64,000 bases of DNA from Limanda limanda (taxonomy: Eukaryota; Chordata; Actinopteri; Pleuronectiformes; Pleuronectidae): NCBI RefSeq assembly GCF_963576545.1, contig NC_083648.1:19268154-19332153 (forward strand), read 5' to 3'. The first letter of the stretch is position 1, and each line of letters starts with the position of its first letter. The translations under genes and the position numbers were made by a program. Under the pieces are notes generated by a model. That model saw only the letters and a program-made list of their open reading frames with translations. It ran no database searches and was not told the origin of the DNA. This document shows, in pieces, positions 1-11,023 of the stretch.

Positions 1-1225
1 ATAGACACCCTCCCCACTGGGCATGCATGTGCAGGTGTAAACAGGAAGCGTTTGGTTGTTAGCTGCAGGATTGTCACAGATTGCTTGAATAACAGGTTGT
101 CCCTAACAACAGCAGGGTCAGCCATGCTTGTTATTGAATAGTCTGGTAGCCGAGGCTAATGCCCGTTGTTTTTCTTCTGAATGGGGTCATTGATGGAAGC
201 CTGACGAATCAGCGGAGGCTAATTTGTGACCAATCAGCAAGTGGTTGCAAGCTTCATCTTTTCAAAAACATCTCGGTCTCCTCGCATCCGGATGTGAACG
301 CAGCCTGGGATATCTCAAACTAAAATGGTGCAAAACTTCGCAATTTTAGCGGATCTACAACTTCAGGAAAAGTGGACTCAGGAGTGAATGTGTGGACGTG
401 GCCTGGGACTTTGTCAAGTGATGGAGACTCTGCTCCATTTGCAAAAACCTCCTCACACAAGCCTGGGACATCAACATCTTTGTTGTTGTGAGAAGTGGGC
501 AACTGTTTCCTCCTCCTCCTCCTTCTCTCCCACAATCCTTTATTTTTTTTTGAAAAATGTTTAATCCCCCCCTCGTCCCCCTCCCCCCAATCCACGCATT
601 CTCCCTCTAACGGACCCCCCCTCCTCCTCCTCCTCTCTCATCCACATTATTCTCTCCGTGCATTTTAATTTTTCTCTTTTTTCCCGTCACCGGGGGCCCA
701 GTTTCCCCGCCCACTCCCCTCATTTTCTCTTTTTTTTTTTTTTTTTTAGCCTGGAACTAGAATAGTGGAGCCAAGAAATAGTTAATCTCTCCTGCTGCTG
801 CTGCTGTGATTGGCCGCTGTACGCAGCGCTTCAGCCTCCTTGAATGAGAAACAGGGGTAACCAGGCAACTTCAGCGCCGGAGAGGAGAAGAAGAAGAAAA
901 AGAAGAGAGAGAAAAAAGGAGGAAGAGAAGGAGGGAGACAGTGCTTTTTATGCGGGATCTTAGAATTAAGGAGGAATTCCAGACATGTAACAAGCGGAGG
1001 CAAATGTGATTTCACCTTGTGTGTGTCCGGCAAATGGAATTAACAAATGGATTTTCTTAAACGCGCTCTCCCTCCGTCTCTCACTCTCTCTCTCTCCCTC
1101 CCTCCCTCCCTCACTCCTCTCATTCTCTCTCTCTCTCACTGGGGGGAATAGGGCGCTCAAATGAAGGAGACACAGATGTGGATTAAAACGCATAAATGGC
1201 ACAGAAAAGCGTCCACTGAGAAAAG
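1..1225 (+). promoter_or_regulatory. Putative dab1 promoter and non-coding first exon
   Basis: This stretch holds no recognisable coding exon. From about 480 to 1140 it is strongly purine/pyrimidine biased, with CT and GA runs and poly-T blocks. An inverted CCAAT box (ATTGG) lies at 809-813, followed by an RFX-like X-box. A strong donor, AAAAG|GTGAGTG, falls after 1225. The nearest good acceptor downstream in the right place for a dab1 5' UTR is at 19289. I infer that the sequence ending at 1225 is a first or early 5' UTR exon of dab1. This rests on donor quality, base composition and position only. The transcription start is not visible and the exon could belong to another transcript. Confidence 0.35.
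857..869 (+). promoter_or_regulatory. RFX-type X-box-like motif
   Basis: GTAACCAGGCAAC is an imperfect inverted repeat (GTAACC, one base, GGCAAC) close to the X-box bound by RFX transcription factors. It lies about 45 bp downstream of an inverted CCAAT box and about 360 bp upstream of the proposed first donor. One motif match in promoter-like DNA is weak evidence of binding. Confidence 0.35.
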
Positions 1226-1871
1226 GTGAGTGTCTCACTTTCTGAGCTGTTGACGAGTTTTTGTCTTTTTTTTACCCCCCCACCACCAAACTGTAGAGAT
1301 GTTTAAAGATCTGAAGCAGCAGCTCAGCGACGTGACAGATTGGTTTAGGGTTTAGGATGCGGTCCCGGCCGCTGGACGGAGCCGGGCTGCGGACCGGTGT
1401 CCGTGTGGAGGACTGGGACAGACATGTAGGGACATAGAGAGAAACGAGAGAGAGATCATGGATGCTGCTGTGCCGGGTCTGAACCTCGAGTCCTTCACCG
1501 AGCGGACACCGGTCGCCTGTCAAACAACCCGCTGTCCCACATTGGATTGCGCACAGACCAGGGGATGCTCATTTGGCTTCGAGGTGATTTCGATGCATCA
1601 CCTGCACGTTGATGTTTATTTTTGCCTCACAATCGTAAAGAGACGGTTATCATGTTATAGGAAGAGACTGAACCACGTCTCTGCCCCCCCTCCTCCCTCC
1701 ACACATATTCAAATGTCCTGCTGCAACAGCAGTAAATCATCTCCGACCGGCTGCGGGTTAAACTCGGCTGCCGGCTGAAGGAGTGACCGGTGACAGGATG
1801 GCAGGTGTTGATAAATGTATTGATCTGTGCGCGTACAGTCGGTGAGAACATGTCCAGCAGTCTGCGCTGGT

Positions 1872-1888
1872 GGGGGGGGGGGGGGGGG
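1872..1888 (+). repeat. Poly-G tract
   Basis: An uninterrupted run of 17 G. Similar runs occur at 6591-6607 (17 G) and around 9600. Such tracts are length-polymorphic, prone to sequencing error, and can form G-quadruplexes. Confidence 0.85.
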
Positions 1889-2270
1889 TGAGAACCTGTG
1901 GATGGACGCGCGGATGGGAGCGCGCAGCGCAGCGGCACCGGTGTGACCGCGCTGAGCCTCAGCCTCCGTGCGTGTGAACAGAGGCTCGTGCATGAGTCCT
2001 GTTGGTTCAAGATCACGGGTCAGTGTGGGGATAAAACGATCCTGTTAATTGTGGAACATTCTAGTGATGGAGAGGAAGGGGGGGGGGGGTCTAAACTGCG
2101 TCATGGTGTGCAGCTGTGATCATCTTTGGATTTTCCTGATTAGAAATGGTTGCATTAGAGCGGCTGGTGATCCGGTTTTTCTTGCTGTGGAAATACCCTT
2201 TAGAGCAGCACTGTAAAAGACATGCATGTTGTTGAGCCATTTCATCCCATGTGAATCTCATTTTTTAGAA

Positions 2271-2519
2271 CACGGGATCTCAAAGTGGGGTAAGGGGACC
2301 CCCAAGGGTCCTCGAGGGGCTGGAGGGGATCCCTGGCAGAAAAGGGGAATCTGTCATTTTCACTATATTTAATCCATATGTAACACACTGACAATGTTGA
2401 AAGGTTTGGTCCCATATCTCATAAATTTCCTCTGATAACACATACACGTTAAAATTATTGATGGGAATTTTTGGTTTAGTCTGAGGGGCTCTTGAAGTGC
2501 AAAAGTTTGAGATCCACTG
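2271..2519 (+). mobile_element. Non-autonomous hAT-like element with 8-bp target duplication
   Basis: The left end reads CACGGGATCTCAAAG. The right end, reverse-complemented, reads CAGTGGATCTCAAAC, so the two form an imperfect terminal inverted repeat of about 15 bp of the hAT type. The flanks are TTTTAGAA (2263-2270) and TTTTAGTA (2520-2527), a 7 of 8 match in the 8-bp duplication size expected for hAT. The 249-bp body has no coding capacity. Boundaries are direct observation; the superfamily is inferred from end sequence and duplication length. Confidence 0.65.
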
Positions 2520-4016
2520 TTTTAGTAAAAGTTTTTAAAAAAATTGATTCAGAGCCTTGAACCAGTTCCTTAATACATTTAAGAATAAGGTATTCATTGA
2601 CTTTGTCATCTGCATTTTTTAACCTCTTCAAACCCAATATTGAGGCGATATCACCAGTTCAAATGCACAGTTCAGTATTGGAACGTATGTCTGTCATGAT
2701 GCCTTGTGTTTTCTGCTTGAGCGCTCATGAGAGCAGGACCACATACAGTATCGCAGTGGCCTTGGCTACAGCCGTGGAAACAGCTTTTAAACAGTATCTG
2801 CTGAAAGGCCGTGGCTCACCCACTTCCTGTTGGCCCAAATACCGAAAAGTCATGTTTGTGTTGTGTCTTGGCGGGACGGCATTAGCTTTGTGACATCCGT
2901 GCCAAAGTTCACCGGCGACTTCTGCCAGTCGGCCAAACTGCCTTTAGTAATCTCCTTACAGGGGATGTTCTGCAACAGATCCTAAGCTGCACTCACTGGC
3001 TTGGTTGTAGGACACATGTGTTCGCGCGTGCAAACACACACACACACTCGCACGCTCTCACAGCACGATTTCCAGTTGTCCTCCCAAGACAGTTCTCTGC
3101 AGCCCAGGGTGAATTGTGGGGCTTAAGATGGAGCTGAACAAAACACTAGAGAGCATTAACTCCTGCTGTAAGGGCTGCTTTGTTCGGGCTCCCAGTGGAT
3201 CCCAGACACTTCATTTAGCTCCTGACAGCAAACGCAGCGAGTGGATGTGGAAGCTGCATCTCTTCTGATTAAGGCCACGATGCCTTTTTCCCCCCTTTTA
3301 CAATTACTATCAAATATTGAACGCTGTTTGAATATGTCCTTTTCGTGTTATCCCTGAACAATTACAGCAACGCGGGGGGACAACATTTCGTCCGGTAGAT
3401 GTTTTGCACTCCTTTAAAAATCTTTGGGGTTGTCTCGCCCACTTGCTGTAGTGTTGCTTCTTGCTGAAAGCCATGGCGCTTTATCACATTTGTCGTTTCT
3501 CCTTATATCGCTGTGGCACTACCTCGACTTGAACTCCCCGAGGGTTTCCCAAGTGCTCCGGATAATGCATCGACCGAACAGGGGGGGGTTACACTAACTT
3601 TAATGTTGCTTTTTTCCACATAGGACACACAATTGCTGGAGGGGTCTAAATCTTTTATAAATGTGGCTTTAATGAGCCTGAAACATTTATGTCGGAGTTT
3701 TCATTTGGCGTTATCACATCTAGTCTATTCATCAATGAAGACATGGCCCCTGGCAGAGGCAGGTCAGAGGTGAACCTCGGTGAACAAAAGGGGGAGATTG
3801 CTCAGATAGTGATGCTGTTGTGGAGTGAAGGATGATGCACGTCCTCCATCGGGGGGGTCTAATCAACATGACAGGTGCATCTGAAGTTGAGAGTGCAGTG
3901 GGAGGGCTGTGGCAACGAAATGTGTCAGCAGCAAAAACTCAAGCTACAAAGAGTCACACCGCAAGCTGTGATCGGAGCTAAAGAAAAGGATCTCAGATCT
4001 CCCGCATCAGAGGAGA

Positions 4017-4756
4017 AGGAATAGTTTGACACGTTGGGAAATACCAGTGTAAGATGGGACGATCTTAACAGACACCAAAGTGTAGAAACAACCCCTTGCT
4101 GTTTTATGGCGGCCATGTGACAGGCTTTTTCTTATCAATGTCTTCTTGGAGTATTCGCTGGTTGTCTTGAAAAAAGTCCCAGCTAAGAATTATTCCAGCA
4201 TATCATTTTGTAGTCAGGCCCAACACAAAAGGAATTTTCACGTTGCATTATGTGTGTGGCTTTGGCCGCAGGAGCAATATTTGCAAATGTTACTTGAGTT
4301 AACACAACCTGCAAATATTTGCCCGCTCTTGGCTAATTTTTGTTCATTATCAACCATGGCTGGTGTGACTAACTGAACCTGCTAGCTCGGACTGGAGCCA
4401 GCATCTGTCGGGTGATCACGTCACACACATTTTTGGCTGAAGTTTCAATTTTTTATATCCCCTTTGTTTAAACGCACCATTATTTTCAATAAAATACATT
4501 TTTGTTTGGTCTTTGTACAGATCCAACAAAGATATAAAGATTTAGCTGCAGAAGGGTTGGTAGGTAGATTATTTAAAATCTTTTGCCATGCTAGCTGTTT
4601 CCCCTTGTTTCCAGTATTTGTGCTAAGCTAATCTAACACACTGTTGGCTCCAGCTTCATATTTACGGTAGCATAATGACTACGGTATTGGTCATCTCATT
4701 AAGCTTTAACTCATTAAGTTAAAAATAGGATTTCCCAAAATGTTATCATCCTGCAC
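4017..4756 (+). mobile_element. Decayed teleost MITE-like element
   Basis: The left end near 4017-4050 (AAGGAATAGTTTGACACGTT then GGGAAATACC) and the right end near 4728-4756, containing ATTTCCCAAAATGTTATCA, resemble the inverted termini of a common fish repeat. The inner part at 4588-4680 carries its typical GCTAAGCTAA and GGCTCCAGCTTCATATTTAC segments. Related copies lie at about 33692-34207 and 47150-47310. Joining the two ends into a single element is inference, because the middle is heavily diverged. Confidence 0.45.
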
Positions 4757-6378
4757 AGAAACAATATTTAGCTTGATGCACCTCAGACAAAGAAATATGT
4801 CAGAGACCATCTTCACTAATTACCCTTAGTCTCTGGAAACAACATCAACAGTTATGTAAGATATAAAACCTGAAATGGCAAAAAGTTGAAATATAATTTT
4901 CTCTCTATGTATTGGCCTGACCTTTTTCATTAATACAATTGGAAACTTTTAAAACTGAGTACAGCCCCTTCACATAAATGAATTTGTCTTGCACAGTAAA
5001 CTTAAAAGTTTTTTTCACTTCATAATGAGGGTGCAAATTGAGACTCAACCTTTAATTCTTGTTGCAAATTAATTCATTAAATTCCATTTAATATCCGCTG
5101 AGAAATTATGCAAGTGAAATGGACCATTTGGTTTCTAAAAGTGTCCCACCTTATTAAAATGCAGTTCAATTAGCATCACTTAATTGTATGATGAAGTAAG
5201 GGAGACACAGTGACAAAGTTCAAGTTATTTTAAAGGAGATCAACTGGTAGTTCTCAATTATCACTAATTGCTGCTTATGGCAGCCAATGCTTATTTGATG
5301 TTTCCATCAATCCCTATCTACTTCAGTTAATTGTAGATTTATGTAGAAATCCTGCAAAAAAAGCAGCCAAGCATCATTGACTTCAAGTGTTTTCCCACAT
5401 TCATGTCCCTGATCGCGCCGACCCCGTTGACTCGACAATGGGGCGGCGAACTCACCACCACACCGAGTGTTACTGGAATCAAATGGGCCTGTGAATTGCC
5501 GGGCGATCACACAATTACTTCCATTGTGTGGCGCTCGGTGGCTCGTAATGCCCGCCCGCCTTGGCCTGTAACATCTGGTGAGCGAGTGAAGTGTTCAGCG
5601 TGAAGCCAGCAGTGTCGGCTCCGCCTCCCGCGCTCAACCCGGAGCAGCCGTCACTGCCCGCTTCACTTCCAGAGGACTGGGCATCTTCAATGCATCAATG
5701 ACACCAGCCATCACAAGGGACATGTAGCATGCCAAACCAATGATTCATTAGGACTCAATTAACTGGGAGGCATGGGGCGCCCTGCCATATGCCTCGAGCT
5801 TCTATGGCAATCTGTACCCACTGCCTACCACTGTACTCTCCACTGTCTCTGGCACTGTACACACTGTACATGTGTGCCGCACCAGTACCGGCACAGCGCC
5901 TGTCTGCAGTCTGCTTCTTTTACACCCAGCCGGATTCTTTACTATTAAAACAAGTGGGTGAGTTTTAGCAGCTCCGTGTCCAGCCGCCCAGCTCCTGAGC
6001 CCGGAAATGAGTCCCGACGACCTTCAGCTCAACTCGTGGTGCGCCAGTTGGCACCGAATGAAATACTCATCCATCTACCGGAGGACGAGGCTGCTGCCGA
6101 GCTTCCAGATCCTGTAAATCTTTGGAGGCAAGAAAAGGCCCCCCCGCTCGATATCGACTTCACTTTGCCTGCCAAGAGGCGGCGTGCGCTGCCGACAAGA
6201 TCTATCCAGCCTCAAATCTAGTTTGTCTTTCTTGTCTGTGCCAAGGTAAAGGACCCCCATCCCCCACCACACACACACACACAGACACACTCCACAACCT
6301 GAGATTAATGAAACGAGATTTGAGTAATGAACAGGCCTAAACAGAACAAGGGCAGTGAACGCACCCCCCCCTGCAGAG

Positions 6379-6401
6379 ATGTGATGTGATGTGATGTGAT
6401 G
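6379..6401 (+). repeat. (GTGAT)n pentanucleotide repeat
   Basis: Between four and five perfect copies of GATGT/GTGAT, just before the core of an interspersed repeat. Confidence 0.8.
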
Positions 6402-6544
6402 AGGCGTCATATGCACATACATCGCTGTCCAAGCATGTCTGCTGTATATAATATGCGTTAATGATTGACACTTGCACTTTCTTAAAGGTCAGTAGTTCCA
6501 CTTTGACATCACGGCTGCCAATGGATTTTATGTTACATCCATCC

Positions 6545-6930
6545 AGTCGTCTATTCAGCTACACCACTTGTTCCTTTGAGGGTCACAGGAGGGGGGGGGG
6601 GGGGGGGCTGGAGCCAATTCTAGCTGACATCGGGCGAGAGGTGGTTTACACTCTGGACAGGTCAGCGGCATGCATCATCACAGGGCCGACACACAGAGAC
6701 ACACAACCATTCTCGCTCACATTCGCAACTTCGGTCAATTTACAGTTTCCAATTAACCCAATCCCAGTCTGCATGAGTTTGGACTGTGGCAGGAAACAGG
6801 AAAACACCCACTATGACACTTGGAGGACATGCAAACTCCATCTAGAAAGGCCTGGGCCAAACCAGGATTTAAACTGGGATCTATTTTACTGAGGCAACAG
6901 TGCTAAGAACCACACGGCTGTGCTGCCCCT
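6545..6930 (-). mobile_element. tRNA-head interspersed repeat (SINE-like), reverse orientation
   Basis: Read on the minus strand, this begins with a GGGGCAGCACAGCCGTGTGG-like head followed by TTAGCACTGTTGCCTCA, and then an imperfect Pol III B box (AGTTTAAATCC). A body with GGAGTTTGCATGTCCTCCAA and an internal stretch about a bounded search area in the consensus follow. I recognise this as one of the most frequent teleost dispersed repeats. A 17-base G run interrupts its distal part. Open frames here are repeat-derived. Similar pieces lie at 26885-27040, 39665-39729 and 57110-57330. Whether it is a SINE or the tail of an L2-like LINE is not settled here. Confidence 0.6.
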
Positions 6931-9900
6931 TTATGTTACAATGACATTCAACTGTTGGTTGCAGCTTGTCTTTACGCTCCTGAAGCTTCATTTTCAGATA
7001 GATTTGATGAAATAGTTCAGATATATTATTGCAATTGCTAATCATTGACTGCAGCTTGATTCCTACAGAGGATTGTCGGCTCCTCCCCACACATCCCTCT
7101 CCAGCATTGTTAGATATAGAATTGGGGGATGAAGGAGACATTAATCAATTAGAAATCAACCACTCATCTGTGACCATTATTATAACGTGCTATAGCAAGC
7201 TAGCCACAAGCTAGCAGGCTAACATGTCAAGTGCAGATGGAATTGCTCTTCAGGTCATCCCAAATCCCATTTGATTGGATAAACTCATGTGAACGACCCC
7301 AAGTGCATGATGAGTCATCTGATACATTTAACAGAAGGCTACAAAAAAAGCGATCTTGATATTAAATTCAAATTTGGTATTTGAAATGCAAGAAGAGATT
7401 ATAACAGAGACACATTATATAAAAACTTATGAATTTTAAATAAAATATATACATGAAAAAATAAATATTTGACTGACCATTTAAACTTTCATTCGTACCA
7501 AGAAAACACCTAAAAAAACACCTGAAACCAACTTTTTAAATCATTCTCAATAAGGAATACAATTTTTGAATTGAAATAGAAATAAATGTTTTAGTCTGTG
7601 GTCGTTATCATGATCAGGGCAACATATCATGATAAATCTGTCCTTTGACTTTTGAGAGACTTTGTGTTTTGATGTTTTGGGAAGACTTTTGTGGACTTGC
7701 TGTTTCCTTGCGTTTGGACATTTTGTTCCCTTCTCTTGCTTCCTGTCTGTCTGACCTTCCCGATCATGTCATTGACCTAACCTGCTCTAATGTGTCACAC
7801 CTCAGTTATATTAGCTCCGCCTCCTTTTGTGTATGCAGTCTCGGTGCTCCACGCTCTCCTCTGTCAGTCTGTTCACCTTCATGGATTTACCCTGTTTCTC
7901 TGTTGACTTCTCTATCTCCTGTGTTCTCTTGCCTGCCTTCAGAGAGTAAGTCTAGTTTTTGTGTTTCTCTACTATATAAACAATGCAAAGAAAGGATTAG
8001 TAAAATGTAAACATACAGTGTTTATCAGCAAGCCACGATAGTTTTCATCAAAATGATCTGTTTGTGCATAAATGTTGCATTAATCCAGAATTTGTGAGTA
8101 TAGTTTTAATCAAGGAAATAACAAACACCATTTAACAAGTTCTTAAAAACATAAATCATAATCTGCAAATGCTGCAAACAAATAAATGTAGTTCACATTT
8201 CCATTTTAAGTGGCTTTCTTTGAATTTGCGGCTTCAAGAAATGAAGGAGAGTCAAATCAGGGGTTTTTTTGCAAATTAAAAGCGGAACTTTTCCAAAAGA
8301 TTAGTGCCAGCAGCACCGGAGAGAGGAAACCGAGTCGGGTTGGAGCAGCTCTTGCCCCAGTTGTAGGCACGTGCAGCCACCCAGCTGCACTCCTCCAGCA
8401 TTTTCACCGCATTACCCAGAAACGCTAACGTTCCTGTGACCCAATTCATCAGCCTCTCCTCCCCATTCATCTGCTCTCACAGATGCTCTACAGGAGGCTG
8501 CGTAGCATTCATCACCTTTTGAGTGGTGAGGTCCTCCGGTCTCATCCCGCCGGCCCATTCTACAACCCTATTCCCCACAGGGAGGACAGCAGCTCCATAT
8601 GCGGCTGACGATTATAACAGTGTGGCAGGCTGGCAGCAGCAGGCACTACAGTGGCTCGGAATGCATTTGTGCATGCATTTCTGCTTGTGCTCCATAAAAT
8701 ATGCAATCAAATATGGGCTCAGCAAGGTTTTTTCCTCTTCTGACAGTCAATTTAAATATTGTTTCTGCCACATCTCCTTCCTTCAGTACTTCTTCAACCC
8801 CCTGGAGGTAATTGAGATGTTTAGTTTAGCCTGGAGGAACTATCAGACTCAATTCTCATGTGATTTCATATCCCCTGATTCATATCGTTTTTTCTTACCG
8901 AGCACTGTGCCTTTCCCCTGTTTCCACCATTTACAGTTTTCAGTAATCAAACATTAAATGACAGCAAAAGTTTGCTTGCTCCCACGCAAACAACATCTCT
9001 TTTTAATAAGGCTTAAAAGAGCTGTCGATTTCAATTGATGGACATTCAGGTGACTGTAGTTTCCTGTGTTTCTAATATTCACTGTTAGTCCACCATCACA
9101 CATATAAAAGCCCTTTATCACAATAAAGTTGAATCGTTGAATAAACACCTATTTTCAACATAAACGGAACATCCAAACATTCGCAGAGGAAGGATTGTTG
9201 CAGCACTGTTGGATTTGAGTTTTTTGTGACAAATATATTAGTTACCAAGTGCATACGGAATGAGATTAGGCCAGTTGGTGGTTACTGTTAGTATTCATTT
9301 TAGCCAACATTGAAGATAAGGAGAATGGAGCAGCAAAGTCAGTTTTCTTGAAAAGTTATTTGGAGTTATTGGCGCTGCATTGTATTAAATGCAGTGCAGC
9401 AGCGCAGTATTTGTAATTTTAGTATTAACCGACTATGTGTTATACTTGTTTATACATTTTACACTACAACAGACAAACACCAACTCACTAAATGTCCACA
9501 CACGCAAGTTTATTCTTCATCAGAAGTTGTACTGAACCATATTCATACCGCTCTATATTTGTGCATCAGATGGGTTCCACAGAAAATACAAAGTGATGGG
9601 GGGGGGGGGGGGGAGACGGACTTCATCCATAATATAGACAATGCATCCCTTTGAGTAATGTTTACAATGCAGGTACTCAACATTCGGTTTAGCAAATAAG
9701 TAATTTATTGCTGTTAAACCTTGTTCACTCATGCAAAAACAGATGATCCAAATCTTTCCCTGTCATATTACAATAGTAATGATTATTTCACACATAAACC
9801 TCGTAACTCCAGCCTCCTACCAAAAAAATAATGATGAGCCTTTCTTTTGAACATCATAAGATCCGGCTTCCTCCAAAGAGCCGAAATTCTCATCACTATT

Positions 9901-10644
9901 TCATTTGTTCCAACGTAATCACCTGTAGTGACTAAAGCACCATGAACTAGTGTTTAGATGATCAAAGCTTATGTTCGACTAAAGTAATGAAAAGAAAATG
10001 ATTCTAGCTAAAAAGGTGAAATGAAGCTTAAGACACAAACAGTTTACTCAAGTAAAATTTAGCCCAAAATGTGATGTGCAGTATAAAATCGCACATTTTC
10101 CATTTGAAAAAATCTCACAGCTCTCGTAATGTATGCGGCAAAACCAATTAGTAAACATCTGATTTCTAAGGAATAGGGCTAATATCACCATATCTATTAA
10201 CTAACTAACTAGCATATAATTATTAGCGATATCGTGTGTAGAAAATTATCTAAATAGAGTCCAAATGAACCCAGAGCAGAGCTGTATGAACCTTGGAGGA
10301 GACCCTGAGGCAAAATTCAGTTGAGGGAGAAATCAGTTAGGAGCAGCGCTTCTCAAACTGGAGAGTTCAAGCCTCATGCTGGAGGGATGATGAAGACCAG
10401 AGGAGAAACATGGAGTGAAACTAAGTTGAATGAATATGATTTATGTCGGGAAAACAAACAAACACGAGTCAGTTGATGATGCTAACGTGCTGACATTTAA
10501 TTCACTAAAATTCCACTTGGATCGTTATGGACTGATCCGTTTTTTACAAGTATTTCCTCCATCATTGTTAATGATTGATTAAATAAATTTGAGAACTGAT
10601 ATGTGGCATTTTCACCTCGTAAAAATGTGATAAAGAACTACAAT

Positions 10645-11023
10645 AACTCCACCAAGGACAAACAGTCACCTTACATTCAGTCCAGCTGCAATAAATTGCA
10701 TACTCCCAATGATATATGTTCCCTATATATACCAGATTTTTTTTCATGAAGATTCATGACTTATTCACTGGGAAATTAGTTTTAAAAAATCTATATCTCG
10801 CAATGTTAAAGAAAGTGGAGAAAAAATTCCTGAATCAACCCCCTTAATCGAATTCGCTTCCAAATGTAATGGCTTCTCTCTTGGCCCATTGCCCACCATT
10901 CCACTAAGTTTAGAAGGAATCTGATTGGTTTTTTTTTTTTTATTTTTTTTTTTATCAAACAAACATACAAACAAACCATTATACAAACAGACCGGGCTGA
11001 AAACATTAACTCTTTGCCGGAGG
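10645..11023 (-). mobile_element. Diverged copy of a teleost element with ACCTCCGCCA ends
   Basis: The ends AACTCCACCA (10645-10654) and TTGCCGGAGGT (near 11014-11024) are diverged forms of the 10-bp inverted termini seen intact at 35797-36116. The interior shares blocks such as TATATCTCGCAATGTTAAAG followed by AAAGTGG and a T/AAACAAACA-rich end with that family. No coding capacity is seen. Copy boundaries are approximate. Confidence 0.5.

Noticed and set aside
5958..6221. 87-codon open frame with acidic and basic patches (LPEDEAAAELPDPV..)
   Set aside because: Looks superficially protein-like, but I find no family match, and no clear splice partners. Left unannotated.
6461..6892. 143-codon open frame
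   Set aside because: Falls within the tRNA-head dispersed repeat and a poly-G run.
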